A stretch of 5,147 nt of DNA from Acidimicrobiaceae bacterium (GTDB lineage Bacteria > Actinomycetota > Acidimicrobiia > Acidimicrobiales > Ilumatobacteraceae). A model generated the notes under the pieces. It saw only the letters and a program-made list of their open reading frames with translations. It ran no database searches and was not told where the DNA came from. The DNA is taken from the NCBI GenBank assembly GCA_947486675.1, contig CANKUF010000070.1, positions 1 through 5,147 on the forward strand, in the 5' to 3' direction. How positions within the stretch are numbered: the first letter of the stretch is position 1; each line of letters begins with the position of its first letter. A program made the position numbers and the translations under genes. Positions 1 through 5,147 of the stretch are shown piece after piece.

Positions 1-801
1 CCTGTGGTGTTTCGCATTGCCGAAGATTGCTATTGGTTCTCCATTTCAGACTCCGACGTTGCGTTTTGGGCTGGCGGTTTAGCGCTTGGTCTTGGCCTGG
101 ATGTTGAAGTGAGCGAAATAGATGTGAACCCACTTGCTGTGCAAGGGCCACAAGCCGAAGATGTTGTTGCCGAAGTATTTGGCGAAGCAGTTCGTGCAAT
201 TAAGTTCTTCCGTTTCGAAACGCTGAACTTCCGCGGTCACCCATTACGCGTTTCACGCAGCGGTTGGAGCGCACAAGGCGGCTTCGAAATCTTGGTTGAT
301 GATTGGGAAATTGGTGGCTTGTTATACGACGCCATTTGCGTTGCTGGTGCGAAATACGACATTGGACCAGGTTGTCCAAACTTGATTGAGCGCATTGAAG
401 CTGGACTCATGACGTATGGAACCGACATCACTCGTGAACACACCGCACTTGAAGCAGGACTCGAGAAGTACTGCTCACTCGACAGTGACATTGACGCCAT
501 TGGCATTGATGCACTGCGCAAACAACGTGCACAAGGTTTGCCGCAACGCATTGTTGGTTTCAATGTTGGTGGCGACCGTGTTCCTGGTCAACGTGATCCG
601 TGGCCAGTAATGGCAAACGGCAAAAAGGTTGGTCAGATCACGTCTATTACGTGGTCACCACGCCTGGAGTACAACGTTGCACTGGGCATGGTTGAACTGG
701 AGTTTGCACCACTAGGAACAGAACTCACACTCGTTGCTCCGGACGCAGAGCGCCGGGCAACGATATGTGAAGTTCCGTTTACTGGTGCTTCGCAGCGCTA
801 G
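1..801 (+). CDS. dmdA: DmdA-like dimethylsulfoniopropionate demethylase (GcvT/aminomethyltransferase family), 5'-truncated
   Basis: The reading frame is open to the left edge. The GTG at base 4 is unlikely to be the start, because Pro-Val-Val-Phe-Arg-Ile continues the internal 'NDPV' segment of DmdA proteins, so roughly 100-115 N-terminal residues are missing. Of the 266 visible residues, about 1-170 are the end of the folate-binding GcvT domain and about 180-262 the GcvT C-terminal barrel. Telling segments are YWFSISDSD (about 11-19), PLAVQGP (44-50), FGEAVRAIKFFRF (60-72), SRSGWSAQGGFEI (85-97) and GPGCPNLIERIEAGLMTYG (122-140). The SGWSxQGG form, where true GcvT has SRTGYTGEDG, and the GCPNxIER stretch resemble recalled DmdA sequences from Ruegeria and Pelagibacter. 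DmdA moves a methyl group from DMSP to tetrahydrofolate in the cytosol, giving methylmercaptopropionate and 5-methyl-THF. Closely related GcvT-like demethylases with other substrates cannot be excluded. The TAG stop lies one base from the nrdJ stop on the other strand. Confidence 0.75.
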   Translation, partial: PVVFRIAEDCYWFSISDSDVAFWAGGLALGLGLDVEVSEIDVNPLAVQGPQAEDVVAEVFGEAVRAIKFFRFETLNFRGHPLRVSRSGWSAQGGFEILVDDWEIGGLLYDAICVAGAKYDIGPGCPNLIERIEAGLMTYGTDITREHTALEAGLEKYCSLDSDIDAIGIDALRKQRAQGLPQRIVGFNVGGDRVPGQRDPWPVMANGKKVGQITSITWSPRLEYNVALGMVELEFAPLGTELTLVAPDAERRATICEVPFTGASQR

Positions 802-802
802 A

Positions 803-3607
803 TCAGGAGCAGCCGCTCGAAGATCCGCAATCGCCACATACGTAGCACGCACCTGCGCGCTGCATGTTGGCTGATCCACATGATGAGCAGATTGCGCCAG
901 TTTTTGCTGGTGTTGCTGCTGCATGTGACGACGCTTCCATTTGTGCAACAAGATCTTGCACCGATGGAATGGTCTTTGGATCGCTGATGACGTCTACGCC
1001 TTGTGCAGTGTCGGTAACCGACTCTTCAACGCCTGGCAGTGTTGGCTGCATGCGCTCTTCGCGGGTGTAGATACCAAGTTCTGCACGCTCGTCAGTCGAT
1101 AGATATTCAACTGCTAGGCGACGGAAGAGGTAGTCGATGATGGATGACGCCATACGAATGTCGGAGTCATCGGTCATGCCGGCTGGCTCGAAGCGGGTGT
1201 TGATGAACGCTTCAACGAAAGCGCGCAATGGCACTCCGTACTGAAGGCCATACGACACGCTCTTTGCGAAGCTGTCCATGATGCCTGCAAGTGTTGAACC
1301 TTGCTTCGACACGGTGAGGAACACTTCGCCTGGGCGACCGTCTTCGTATTCACCGATTGTTGCAAAGCCCTTGCAATCAGCAACGCGGAATTCGAAGGTG
1401 CGTCCGCGACGTGAGCGTGGCAACTTCTGGCGTACTGGCTGGTTGACAATTTTCTCGACTACACGCTCAACAACTTGCGTTGCTGCTGCAGCTGCTTCTG
1501 CTGTTCCCTTTTCACCGTCTTTCTTGGCGGTGGAAAGTGGCTGACCAACTTTGCAGTTGTCGCGGTAGATAGCAACGGCCTTGATGCCCATTTCCCACGA
1601 CATCATGTGCAGTGCTTCGATCTCTTCGATCGTTGCTTCTTCTGGCATGTTGACGGTCTTGGAAATTGCGCCCGACAAGAACGGCTGAGCTGCAGCCATC
1701 ATGCGAACGTGACCTTCGTAGTGAATGGTGTTGTCACCCATTGAGCAAGCAAACACTGGCAAGTGTTCTGCCTTCAAGTCTGGTGAACCAACGATGGTCT
1801 TGTTCACGTCGATGTAAGCAATGATGCGATCAACAACTGGACCTTCGTAGCCCAAGTTCTTCAACGCACGTGGCACTGTCTGGTTGACGATTGACATGTT
1901 GCCACCACCAACGAGCTTCTTGAACTTCACGAGACCAAGGTCTGGCTCGATACCGGTGGTATCGCAGTCCATCATGAGGCCAATGGTTCCGGTTGGTGCA
2001 AGCACTGTTGCCTGGCTGTTACGCACGCCGTACTCTTCGCCGTCGCGCACTGCGTTGTCCCATGCGAGTGTTGCTGCGTCGACCAAGTCGCGCTGCACAA
2101 CATCGATGTTGTCAATTTCTGCGTTTGCATCGCGGTGCATGCGCAACACGTTGAGCATGTAGCGCTCGTTCGCTGCGAAGCCTGCGAATGGTCCCATGCG
2201 GCTGGCGATGCGTGCGCTGGTTGCGTATGCATGGCCCGTCATCATTGAGGTAAGTGCACCCGCCCATGCGCGTCCACCTGTGGAGTCGTATGGCATACCA
2301 AGTGCCATGAGCAACGCACCGATGTTTGCGTAACCAAGACCAAGCTGACGGAACAAGCGGCTATTTTCACCGATTTTCTCCGTTGGGTAGTCGGCGTTAC
2401 CAACAAGAATTTCTTGCGCGGTGAACATCACTTCGATGGTGTGACGGTATGCGTCTACGTCGAAGATGTCGTCGTCGCTCAAGAACTTGAGCAAGTTGAT
2501 GGATGAAAGGTTGCATGCCGAGTTATCGATGTGCATGTATTCGGAGCATGGGTTCGAGCCGTTAATACGACCTGCTGCATGCGCGGTGTGCCACTTGTTG
2601 ATGGTGGTGTCGAACTGCAAACCAGGGTCTGCGCATTCCCACGAAGCGGTGGCAATTTGGCGCCACAAGTCGCGTGCACGAACGCTGCGAACTGGTGCAC
2701 CGTCTTTTACTGCACGGAATGTCCAGTCGCGGTCTTCCTTCACTGCGTACATGAACTCATCGCTTACGCGAACTGAGTTGTTTGCGTTCTGGTACTGAAC
2801 GGAGAATGAATCTTTTCCGTCGAGGTCCATGTCGAAGCCGGCGTCGCGCAATGCACGTGCCTTCTGCTCTTCACGGGTCTTGCACCAAATGAATTCTTCG
2901 ACGTCTGGGTGATCGACGTTAAGCACAACCATTTTTGCTGCACGGCGTGTTTTGCCGCCCGACTTAATGGTTCCTGCTGATGAGTCTGCACCGCGCATGA
3001 AGCTGACAGGACCCGATGCGGTTCCGCCGCCCTTCAAGTGTTCTGCACTTGAACGAATGTTCGACAAGTTGATACCTGCACCCGAGCCACCCTTGAAGAT
3101 GATTCCTTCTTCGCGGTACCAATTCAAGATGCCGTCCATGGTGTCTTCGGTTGCAAGGATGAAGCAAGCGCTTGCCTGCTGTGGAACACCCGGCACACCA
3201 ATGTTGAACCACACTGGTGAGTTGAATGCTGCGCGCTGTGTAACCAAGATGAACTTCAGTTCGTCGCGGAATGCTTCTGCTTCGTCGGTGTCGGCGAAGT
3301 AGCCGCCCTCAATACCCCAATCGGAGATGGTGTTAGCAACGCGGTCGATGACCTGACGTAATGAGTGCTCGCGCTCTGGTGTTCCTGGCGTACCACGGAA
3401 GTACTTCTGAGTAACGATGTTGGTGGCGTTTAGCGACCAACCAACTGGGAACTCGACGCCGAGTTGTTCGAACGCAATGGTTCCGTCTTTCCAGTTGTTG
3501 ATGCGCGCATCGCGCTTTTCCCAGACCACTTGGTCGTATGGGTGAACACCAGGTGAGGTGAACTTGCGGTCGATGCCGATGGTGAGACGCTCTGGTGCGA
3601 GTGACAT
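803..3607 (-). CDS. nrdJ: Adenosylcobalamin-dependent (class II) ribonucleoside reductase NrdJ, complete
   Basis: A 934-residue cytosolic enzyme that reduces ribonucleotides to deoxyribonucleotides using a cobalamin-generated thiyl radical and no oxygen. The active-site set is complete: Cys148 (in SACFI) and Cys365 (in SACNLSS) are the expected redox pair, and Asn352-Pro-Cys354-Ser-Glu356 holds the radical cysteine with its Asn and Glu. The 11-residue spacing of Cys354 and Cys365 is typical of class II enzymes. FKGGSGAGINLS (171-182) and the phosphate loop APTGTIG (537-543) are present. A low-complexity Ala-rich linker (about 702-712) leads to a TSCPD-type domain (about 730-830). The tail carries Cys907, 910, 921, 924, 927 and 933, a zinc-ribbon-like or disulfide-relay element, and closely resembles Streptomyces NrdJ. 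The frame is open upstream to base 3772, but ATG at 3607 is preferred: it follows GGAAGG at a 9-base spacing, the protein then begins like other actinobacterial NrdJ, and the extra 55 codons would cover an operator and hairpins. No nrdR gene is adjacent. Confidence 0.97.
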   Translation of the reverse strand: MSLAPERLTIGIDRKFTSPGVHPYDQVVWEKRDARINNWKDGTIAFEQLGVEFPVGWSLNATNIVTQKYFRGTPGTPEREHSLRQVIDRVANTISDWGIEGGYFADTDEAEAFRDELKFILVTQRAAFNSPVWFNIGVPGVPQQASACFILATEDTMDGILNWYREEGIIFKGGSGAGINLSNIRSSAEHLKGGGTASGPVSFMRGADSSAGTIKSGGKTRRAAKMVVLNVDHPDVEEFIWCKTREEQKARALRDAGFDMDLDGKDSFSVQYQNANNSVRVSDEFMYAVKEDRDWTFRAVKDGAPVRSVRARDLWRQIATASWECADPGLQFDTTINKWHTAHAAGRINGSNPCSEYMHIDNSACNLSSINLLKFLSDDDIFDVDAYRHTIEVMFTAQEILVGNADYPTEKIGENSRLFRQLGLGYANIGALLMALGMPYDSTGGRAWAGALTSMMTGHAYATSARIASRMGPFAGFAANERYMLNVLRMHRDANAEIDNIDVVQRDLVDAATLAWDNAVRDGEEYGVRNSQATVLAPTGTIGLMMDCDTTGIEPDLGLVKFKKLVGGGNMSIVNQTVPRALKNLGYEGPVVDRIIAYIDVNKTIVGSPDLKAEHLPVFACSMGDNTIHYEGHVRMMAAAQPFLSGAISKTVNMPEEATIEEIEALHMMSWEMGIKAVAIYRDNCKVGQPLSTAKKDGEKGTAEAAAAATQVVERVVEKIVNQPVRQKLPRSRRGRTFEFRVADCKGFATIGEYEDGRPGEVFLTVSKQGSTLAGIMDSFAKSVSYGLQYGVPLRAFVEAFINTRFEPAGMTDDSDIRMASSIIDYLFRRLAVEYLSTDERAELGIYTREERMQPTLPGVEESVTDTAQGVDVISDPKTIPSVQDLVAQMEASSHAAATPAKTGAICSSCGSANMQRAGACYVCGDCGSSSGCS

Positions 3608-3616
3608 ATTGCTGTG

Positions 3617-3622
3617 CCTTCC
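3617..3622 (-). promoter_or_regulatory. Ribosome binding site of nrdJ
   Basis: GGAAGG on the minus strand lies 9 bases before the ATG at 3607. It supports that ATG rather than the farther upstream in-frame start at 3772. The spacing is slightly long but within the usual range. Confidence 0.6.
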
Positions 3623-3654
3623 GTATTTTTTCGAATGTATAAAACCGCTTAAAA

Positions 3655-3689
3655 CCTTGAATCCACTAGCTCTGGAGGGATTTCCAAGG
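3655..3689 (-). other. Predicted hairpin in the nrdJ mRNA leader
   Basis: On the minus strand CCTTG-GA-AATCC pairs with GGATT-CAAGG. This makes a 10-bp stem with a two-base bulge (GA) around a 13-base loop. It sits between the NrdR-like operators and the ribosome binding site, about 32 bases before the Shine-Dalgarno sequence. No U-run follows, so it does not look like a terminator. It may stabilise the leader or form part of a regulatory RNA. No known riboswitch family was recognised. Confidence 0.45.
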
Positions 3690-3710
3690 GGGTCAGGCCA
3701 TCCACTTGCC

Positions 3711-3730
3711 GTGGTCTTTTTCAAGACCAC
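3711..3730 (-). repeat. 8-bp inverted repeat; RNA hairpin with GAAA tetraloop in the nrdJ leader
   Basis: GTGGTCTT-GAAA-AAGACCAC on the minus strand forms a perfect 8-bp stem capped by GAAA, a GNRA-type tetraloop known to be very stable in RNA. Its 5' arm shares bases 3726-3730 with the neighbouring palindrome at 3726-3743, so the two hairpins cannot form in the same RNA molecule. As DNA it could also be an extra protein-binding dyad. The role is unknown. Confidence 0.5.
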
Positions 3731-3742
3731 AACATGTTGTGG
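3727..3742. promoter_or_regulatory. NrdR-box-like operator, promoter-distal (perfect palindrome)
   Basis: CCACAACATGTTGTGG is perfectly palindromic, and the symmetry extends to 18 bp (3726-3743). In register with the published 16-bp NrdR consensus acaCwAtATaTwGtgt it matches 12 of 16 positions, including every strongly conserved one (C4, w5, A6, A8, T9, T11, w12, G13). NrdR is the ATP-cone, zinc-finger repressor of ribonucleotide reductase genes, and its boxes usually occur in pairs. This one lies at about +40 to +55 from the predicted nrdJ transcription start. The nrdR gene itself is not in view. Confidence 0.7.
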
Positions 3743-3768
3743 TGAAACTGTCCCCTTTGCAGATCCGC

Positions 3769-3784
3769 CCACAACTGGTAGGGA
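3769..3784 (-). promoter_or_regulatory. NrdR-box-like operator, promoter-proximal (degenerate)
   Basis: TCCCTACCAGTTGTGG on the minus strand shares its right half GTTGTGG and positions C2, C4, A6 and C7 with the perfect palindrome at 3727-3742. The left half is poorly symmetric. Its register is exactly 42 bp from the other box, four DNA turns, as expected for cooperative binding of NrdR to paired boxes. It begins just downstream of the predicted -10 hexamer and covers the likely start site (about -3 to +13), where a bound repressor would block transcription. Confidence 0.5.
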
Positions 3785-3787
3785 ATG

Positions 3788-3816
3788 ATTACAGCACTGT
3801 AATTACCCCTTGTCAA
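3788..3816 (-). promoter_or_regulatory. Sigma-70-type promoter of nrdJ, with a dyad over the -10
   Basis: On the minus strand TTGACA (3816-3811) is followed by exactly 17 bases and TGTAAT (3793-3788), a perfect -35 and a 5-of-6 -10. The predicted start is near base 3781, giving a leader of about 174 nt. The -10 lies in one arm of a 7-bp inverted repeat, ATTACAG-CA-CTGTAAT (3788-3803), which could be a further operator of unknown owner. No other gene lies between this promoter and nrdJ. Confidence 0.65.
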
Positions 3817-3846
3817 TCATCCTCGTGTTCTGCGACCACCTTGAAA

Positions 3847-3863
3847 CCCTTATGGAATAAGGG
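3847..3863. repeat. Small inverted repeat, possible weak terminator or operator
   Basis: CCCTTAT-GGA-ATAAGGG on the plus strand is a 7-bp perfect stem with a 3-base spacer. On the minus strand it is followed by TTTCAA, so it could be a weak terminator for the molybdopterin oxidoreductase gene, whose stop is about 200 bases upstream. The U-run is too short to be convincing. It also lies about 30 bases upstream of the nrdJ -35, so an operator is equally possible. Confidence 0.3.
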
Positions 3864-3880
3864 GCCGAGACATCCGCGCA

Positions 3881-3907
3881 AATTGACATAAAAAAGTCAT
3901 AAATGAC
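3881..3907. other. A/T-rich stretch with nested inverted repeats
   Basis: This stretch is mostly A and T and carries three copies of GTCA/TGAC. Two of them form the 12-bp dyad GTCAT-AA-ATGAC (3896-3907), and a further TTGACA lies at 3883-3888. That TTGACA has no matching -10 on the plus strand, so it is not called a promoter. Its position, about 50 bases from the DnaA-box-like array, would suit a duplex-unwinding element if that array is an origin. A regulator binding site is the alternative. Confidence 0.3.
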
Positions 3908-3956
3908 CTCGAAACGTCTCAATGCAGCGTTGGACCGAATGATACGGGGTTACCCC

Positions 3957-4062
3957 TGTGCAAAGGAAGTGGATAACCCTGTGAATTAAAAAAATTTACT
4001 GTGGAAACCCTTGTGGATTGTGGGTTTTATCGGTGGACAACCCACCCACAACCTGTTGATAA
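3957..4062 (-). promoter_or_regulatory. Array of DnaA-box-like 9-mers; candidate oriC or DnaA-controlled regulatory region
   Basis: Read on the minus strand, eight same-oriented 9-mers resemble the DnaA box TTATNCACA or the actinobacterial form TTGTCCACA. In order they are TTATCAACA (4062-4054), TTGTCCACC (4040-4032), AAACCCACA (4027-4019), CAATCCACA (4020-4012), GTTTCCACA (4008-4000), TAATTCACA (3988-3980), TTATCCACT (3976-3968) and CTTTGCACA (3965-3957). Three have one mismatch to a consensus, most others two. Most starts are 11, 12, 20 or 22 bases apart, close to whole helical turns. An A/T tract (3984-3998) lies within the array and another A/T-rich stretch follows at 3881-3907. This fits an oriC or a DnaA-regulated promoter region; dnaA and dnaN are not in view, and no box is perfect. 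Confidence 0.45.
4020..4045. repeat. Inverted repeat within the box array
   Basis: GTGGGTT (4020-4026) pairs with AACCCAC (4039-4045) across a 12-base loop. An alternative pairing of TTGTGGG (4018-4024) with CCCACAA (4045-4051) is also possible. It lies about 20 bases past the stop of the molybdopterin oxidoreductase gene, so it could be a hairpin terminating that message. However, the T-run on the minus strand begins some 25 bases later. The symmetry may simply reflect the repeated GTGG/CCAC motifs of the array. Confidence 0.3.
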
Positions 4063-4065
4063 CTA

Positions 4066-5147
4066 TCAGCCAACGGGCGTAATCGTGACCGGAATGCCGT
4101 TCATCACCGAATTTCCCGAAAGCGGGTCCATCTCGTTCTCGTCGGTGAGCACATTCGAGTTCACTCCAGCGCGTTTCGCAGCAACGTTCATGCGTGTACC
4201 ACTCATGTCGTGACCCCAACCGTGCGGAAGGCTGACAACACGTTCGCGAATGTCGCTGGTTAATTCAACAACTGCATCTACTGCACCAACTCTGCTGGCA
4301 ATGCGCGCAACACTTCCCTCTTTCACACCAACACGTTGTGCATCGTTTGGATGCATTTGCAATGTGCAACGTGCTTTACCTTTCACCAACACTTCAATGT
4401 TGTGCATCCACGAATTATTCGAACGCAAGTGACGACGACCAACAAGCACCAATTGTTCATCGTTGAATTCAGTCATTGACTGAGCAAGGCGAGGCAAGTC
4501 GGCAAGCAATGGTGCTGGCGCAAGTTCTACTTTTCCACTTGGTGTGCGCAGTGCTTCTGGAATGCGCGGCTCGAGTGGGCCAAAGTCAATGCCGTGCGGG
4601 TGCTGTTTCATGTGCGTCAGGCTGATGCCGTTCGGGTTTGCACCGAAGCCATCGCCATATGGGCCAGTGCGCAACATCAGGTCCAGCATGCGGTCTGCTC
4701 CGCGCGCACCAGTGGCATCCAGTTGTTCGCGAATCTGTTCTGCAGTCAGACCATTCGTTGGCGATGCTGAATCTTTGGTGATACTGCCAATGAATGCATC
4801 CAATGTGAAGTCGTCCACCATCGCAACATCCACGTTTGCACCCATGCCTTGTGCAATGCCCGCAAGCTTCAACAAAATTTCCCATTCATCTGGTTGGTCT
4901 GCCGCGCGCTCAAACACTGGCTCGCTGTAGTTGGCAACATTGCGCACCGAAAAACCGGTGAACACCAAGTCGAAGTGACTGCGTTCAAGTTGTGAAGGCG
5001 AAGGCAAAATAACGTCGGCATAACGCGTGGTCTCATTCAAATAAATATCTACTGACACCATGAACTCCAGAGACTTCATGCTCTCTTCAAGTGCAAGCGT
5101 GTTTGGCGTAGACAACACAGGGTTTCCACCAGCAGTAATGAGTGCCT
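4066..5147 (-). CDS. Molybdopterin-dependent oxidoreductase (bis-MGD family), C-terminal part, 5'-truncated
   Basis: The frame runs off the right edge. The GTG at 5118 is internal, since the upstream codons read ALITAGGNPV, the typical cofactor-domain 'GGNP' segment. Of 359 visible residues, about 1-110 finish the molybdopterin oxidoreductase domain, with the characteristic TRYADVILPSPSQLE (39-53). About 230-355 form the molydop-binding barrel, with RRHLRSNNSWMHN (237-249), HPNDAQRVGVKEG (265-277), LPHGWGHDMSG (306-316) and a DPLSGN motif near the end. These enzymes carry a bis-molybdopterin guanine dinucleotide cofactor and transfer electrons to or from small substrates, as in formate dehydrogenases and nitrate or thiosulfate/polysulfide reductases. 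The N-terminal iron-sulfur motif and the metal-ligand residue lie outside the window, so substrate and location cannot be told. The gene points the same way as nrdJ, but the 458-base gap and the nrdJ promoter argue against one operon. Confidence 0.9.
   Translation of the reverse strand, partial: ALITAGGNPVLSTPNTLALEESMKSLEFMVSVDIYLNETTRYADVILPSPSQLERSHFDLVFTGFSVRNVANYSEPVFERAADQPDEWEILLKLAGIAQGMGANVDVAMVDDFTLDAFIGSITKDSASPTNGLTAEQIREQLDATGARGADRMLDLMLRTGPYGDGFGANPNGISLTHMKQHPHGIDFGPLEPRIPEALRTPSGKVELAPAPLLADLPRLAQSMTEFNDEQLVLVGRRHLRSNNSWMHNIEVLVKGKARCTLQMHPNDAQRVGVKEGSVARIASRVGAVDAVVELTSDIRERVVSLPHGWGHDMSGTRMNVAAKRAGVNSNVLTDENEMDPLSGNSVMNGIPVTITPVG

Noticed and set aside
2952..3302. Plus-strand open frame of 116 codons inside nrdJ
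   Set aside because: It lies antisense to highly conserved NrdJ sequence including the first redox cysteine region, has no recognisable domain, and is a shadow of the coding strand. The same holds for the other antisense frames within the three genes.
3608..3816. Cobalamin riboswitch in the leader of the B12-dependent reductase
   Set aside because: No B12 box resembling GCCAGGAGACCTGCC and no GCCACTG core is visible on the minus strand. The hairpins present do not match the expected layout.
3706..3891. Small plus-strand ORF of 61 codons across the nrdJ control region
   Set aside because: It overlaps the promoter and both operator-like boxes, shows no clear ribosome binding site or protein-like composition, and is best explained by chance.
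3883..3911. Plus-strand promoter starting at TTGACA
   Set aside because: No -10 hexamer occurs at 16-18 bases, and no plus-strand gene follows.
3946..3956. GGGG-TTA-CCCC as a terminator hairpin
   Set aside because: The stem is only four base pairs with a three-base loop, and no T-run follows on either strand.
3957..4063. CRISPR array, suggested by the 32-bp periodicity
   Set aside because: The repeats are short and degenerate, only about three units exist, no unit is identical to another, and no cas gene is near.

Overview
The window holds three protein-coding genes and one information-rich intergenic region. It looks like a chromosomal fragment of a planktonic actinobacterium, possibly Acidimicrobiia/Ilumatobacter-like. 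The ribonucleotide reductase is of the actinobacterial NrdJ type from its N-terminal GVHPYDQV segment to its Cys-rich tail ending CGSSSGCS, base composition is moderate rather than high-GC, and a DMSP-demethylase relative suggests a marine or brackish habitat. The taxonomic placement is an inference from protein resemblance recalled from memory, not from a search.

Layout. (1) Bases 1-801, plus strand: the C-terminal two thirds of a DmdA-like, tetrahydrofolate-dependent GcvT-family demethylase, cut by the left edge. (2) Bases 803-3607, minus strand: a complete 934-residue adenosylcobalamin-dependent (class II) ribonucleotide reductase, NrdJ. It converges on the first gene with one base between the stop codons. 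(3) Bases 3608-4065: a 458-base non-coding region. Read on the minus strand towards nrdJ it contains, in order, an array of about eight DnaA-box-like 9-mers with an A/T tract, a second A/T-rich stretch with inverted repeats, a small dyad, a near-consensus sigma-70-type promoter (TTGACA-17-TGTAAT), two NrdR-box-like operators 42 bp apart, and a predicted 174-nt leader with strong, partly mutually exclusive hairpins and a ribosome binding site. (4) Bases 4066-5147, minus strand: the C-terminal part of a molybdopterin oxidoreductase, cut by the right edge.

How it fits together. NrdJ makes deoxyribonucleotides. The control region fits that job: NrdR is the usual repressor of ribonucleotide reductase genes, and DnaA is known to bind upstream of nrdAB in E. 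coli. The box array could therefore be a replication-linked control site for nrdJ, or it could be a replication origin (oriC); the sequence alone does not decide. The two flanking metabolic genes are both partial. DmdA-type demethylation yields 5-methyl-tetrahydrofolate, and some molybdopterin enzymes oxidise formate, but a link between the two here is speculation.
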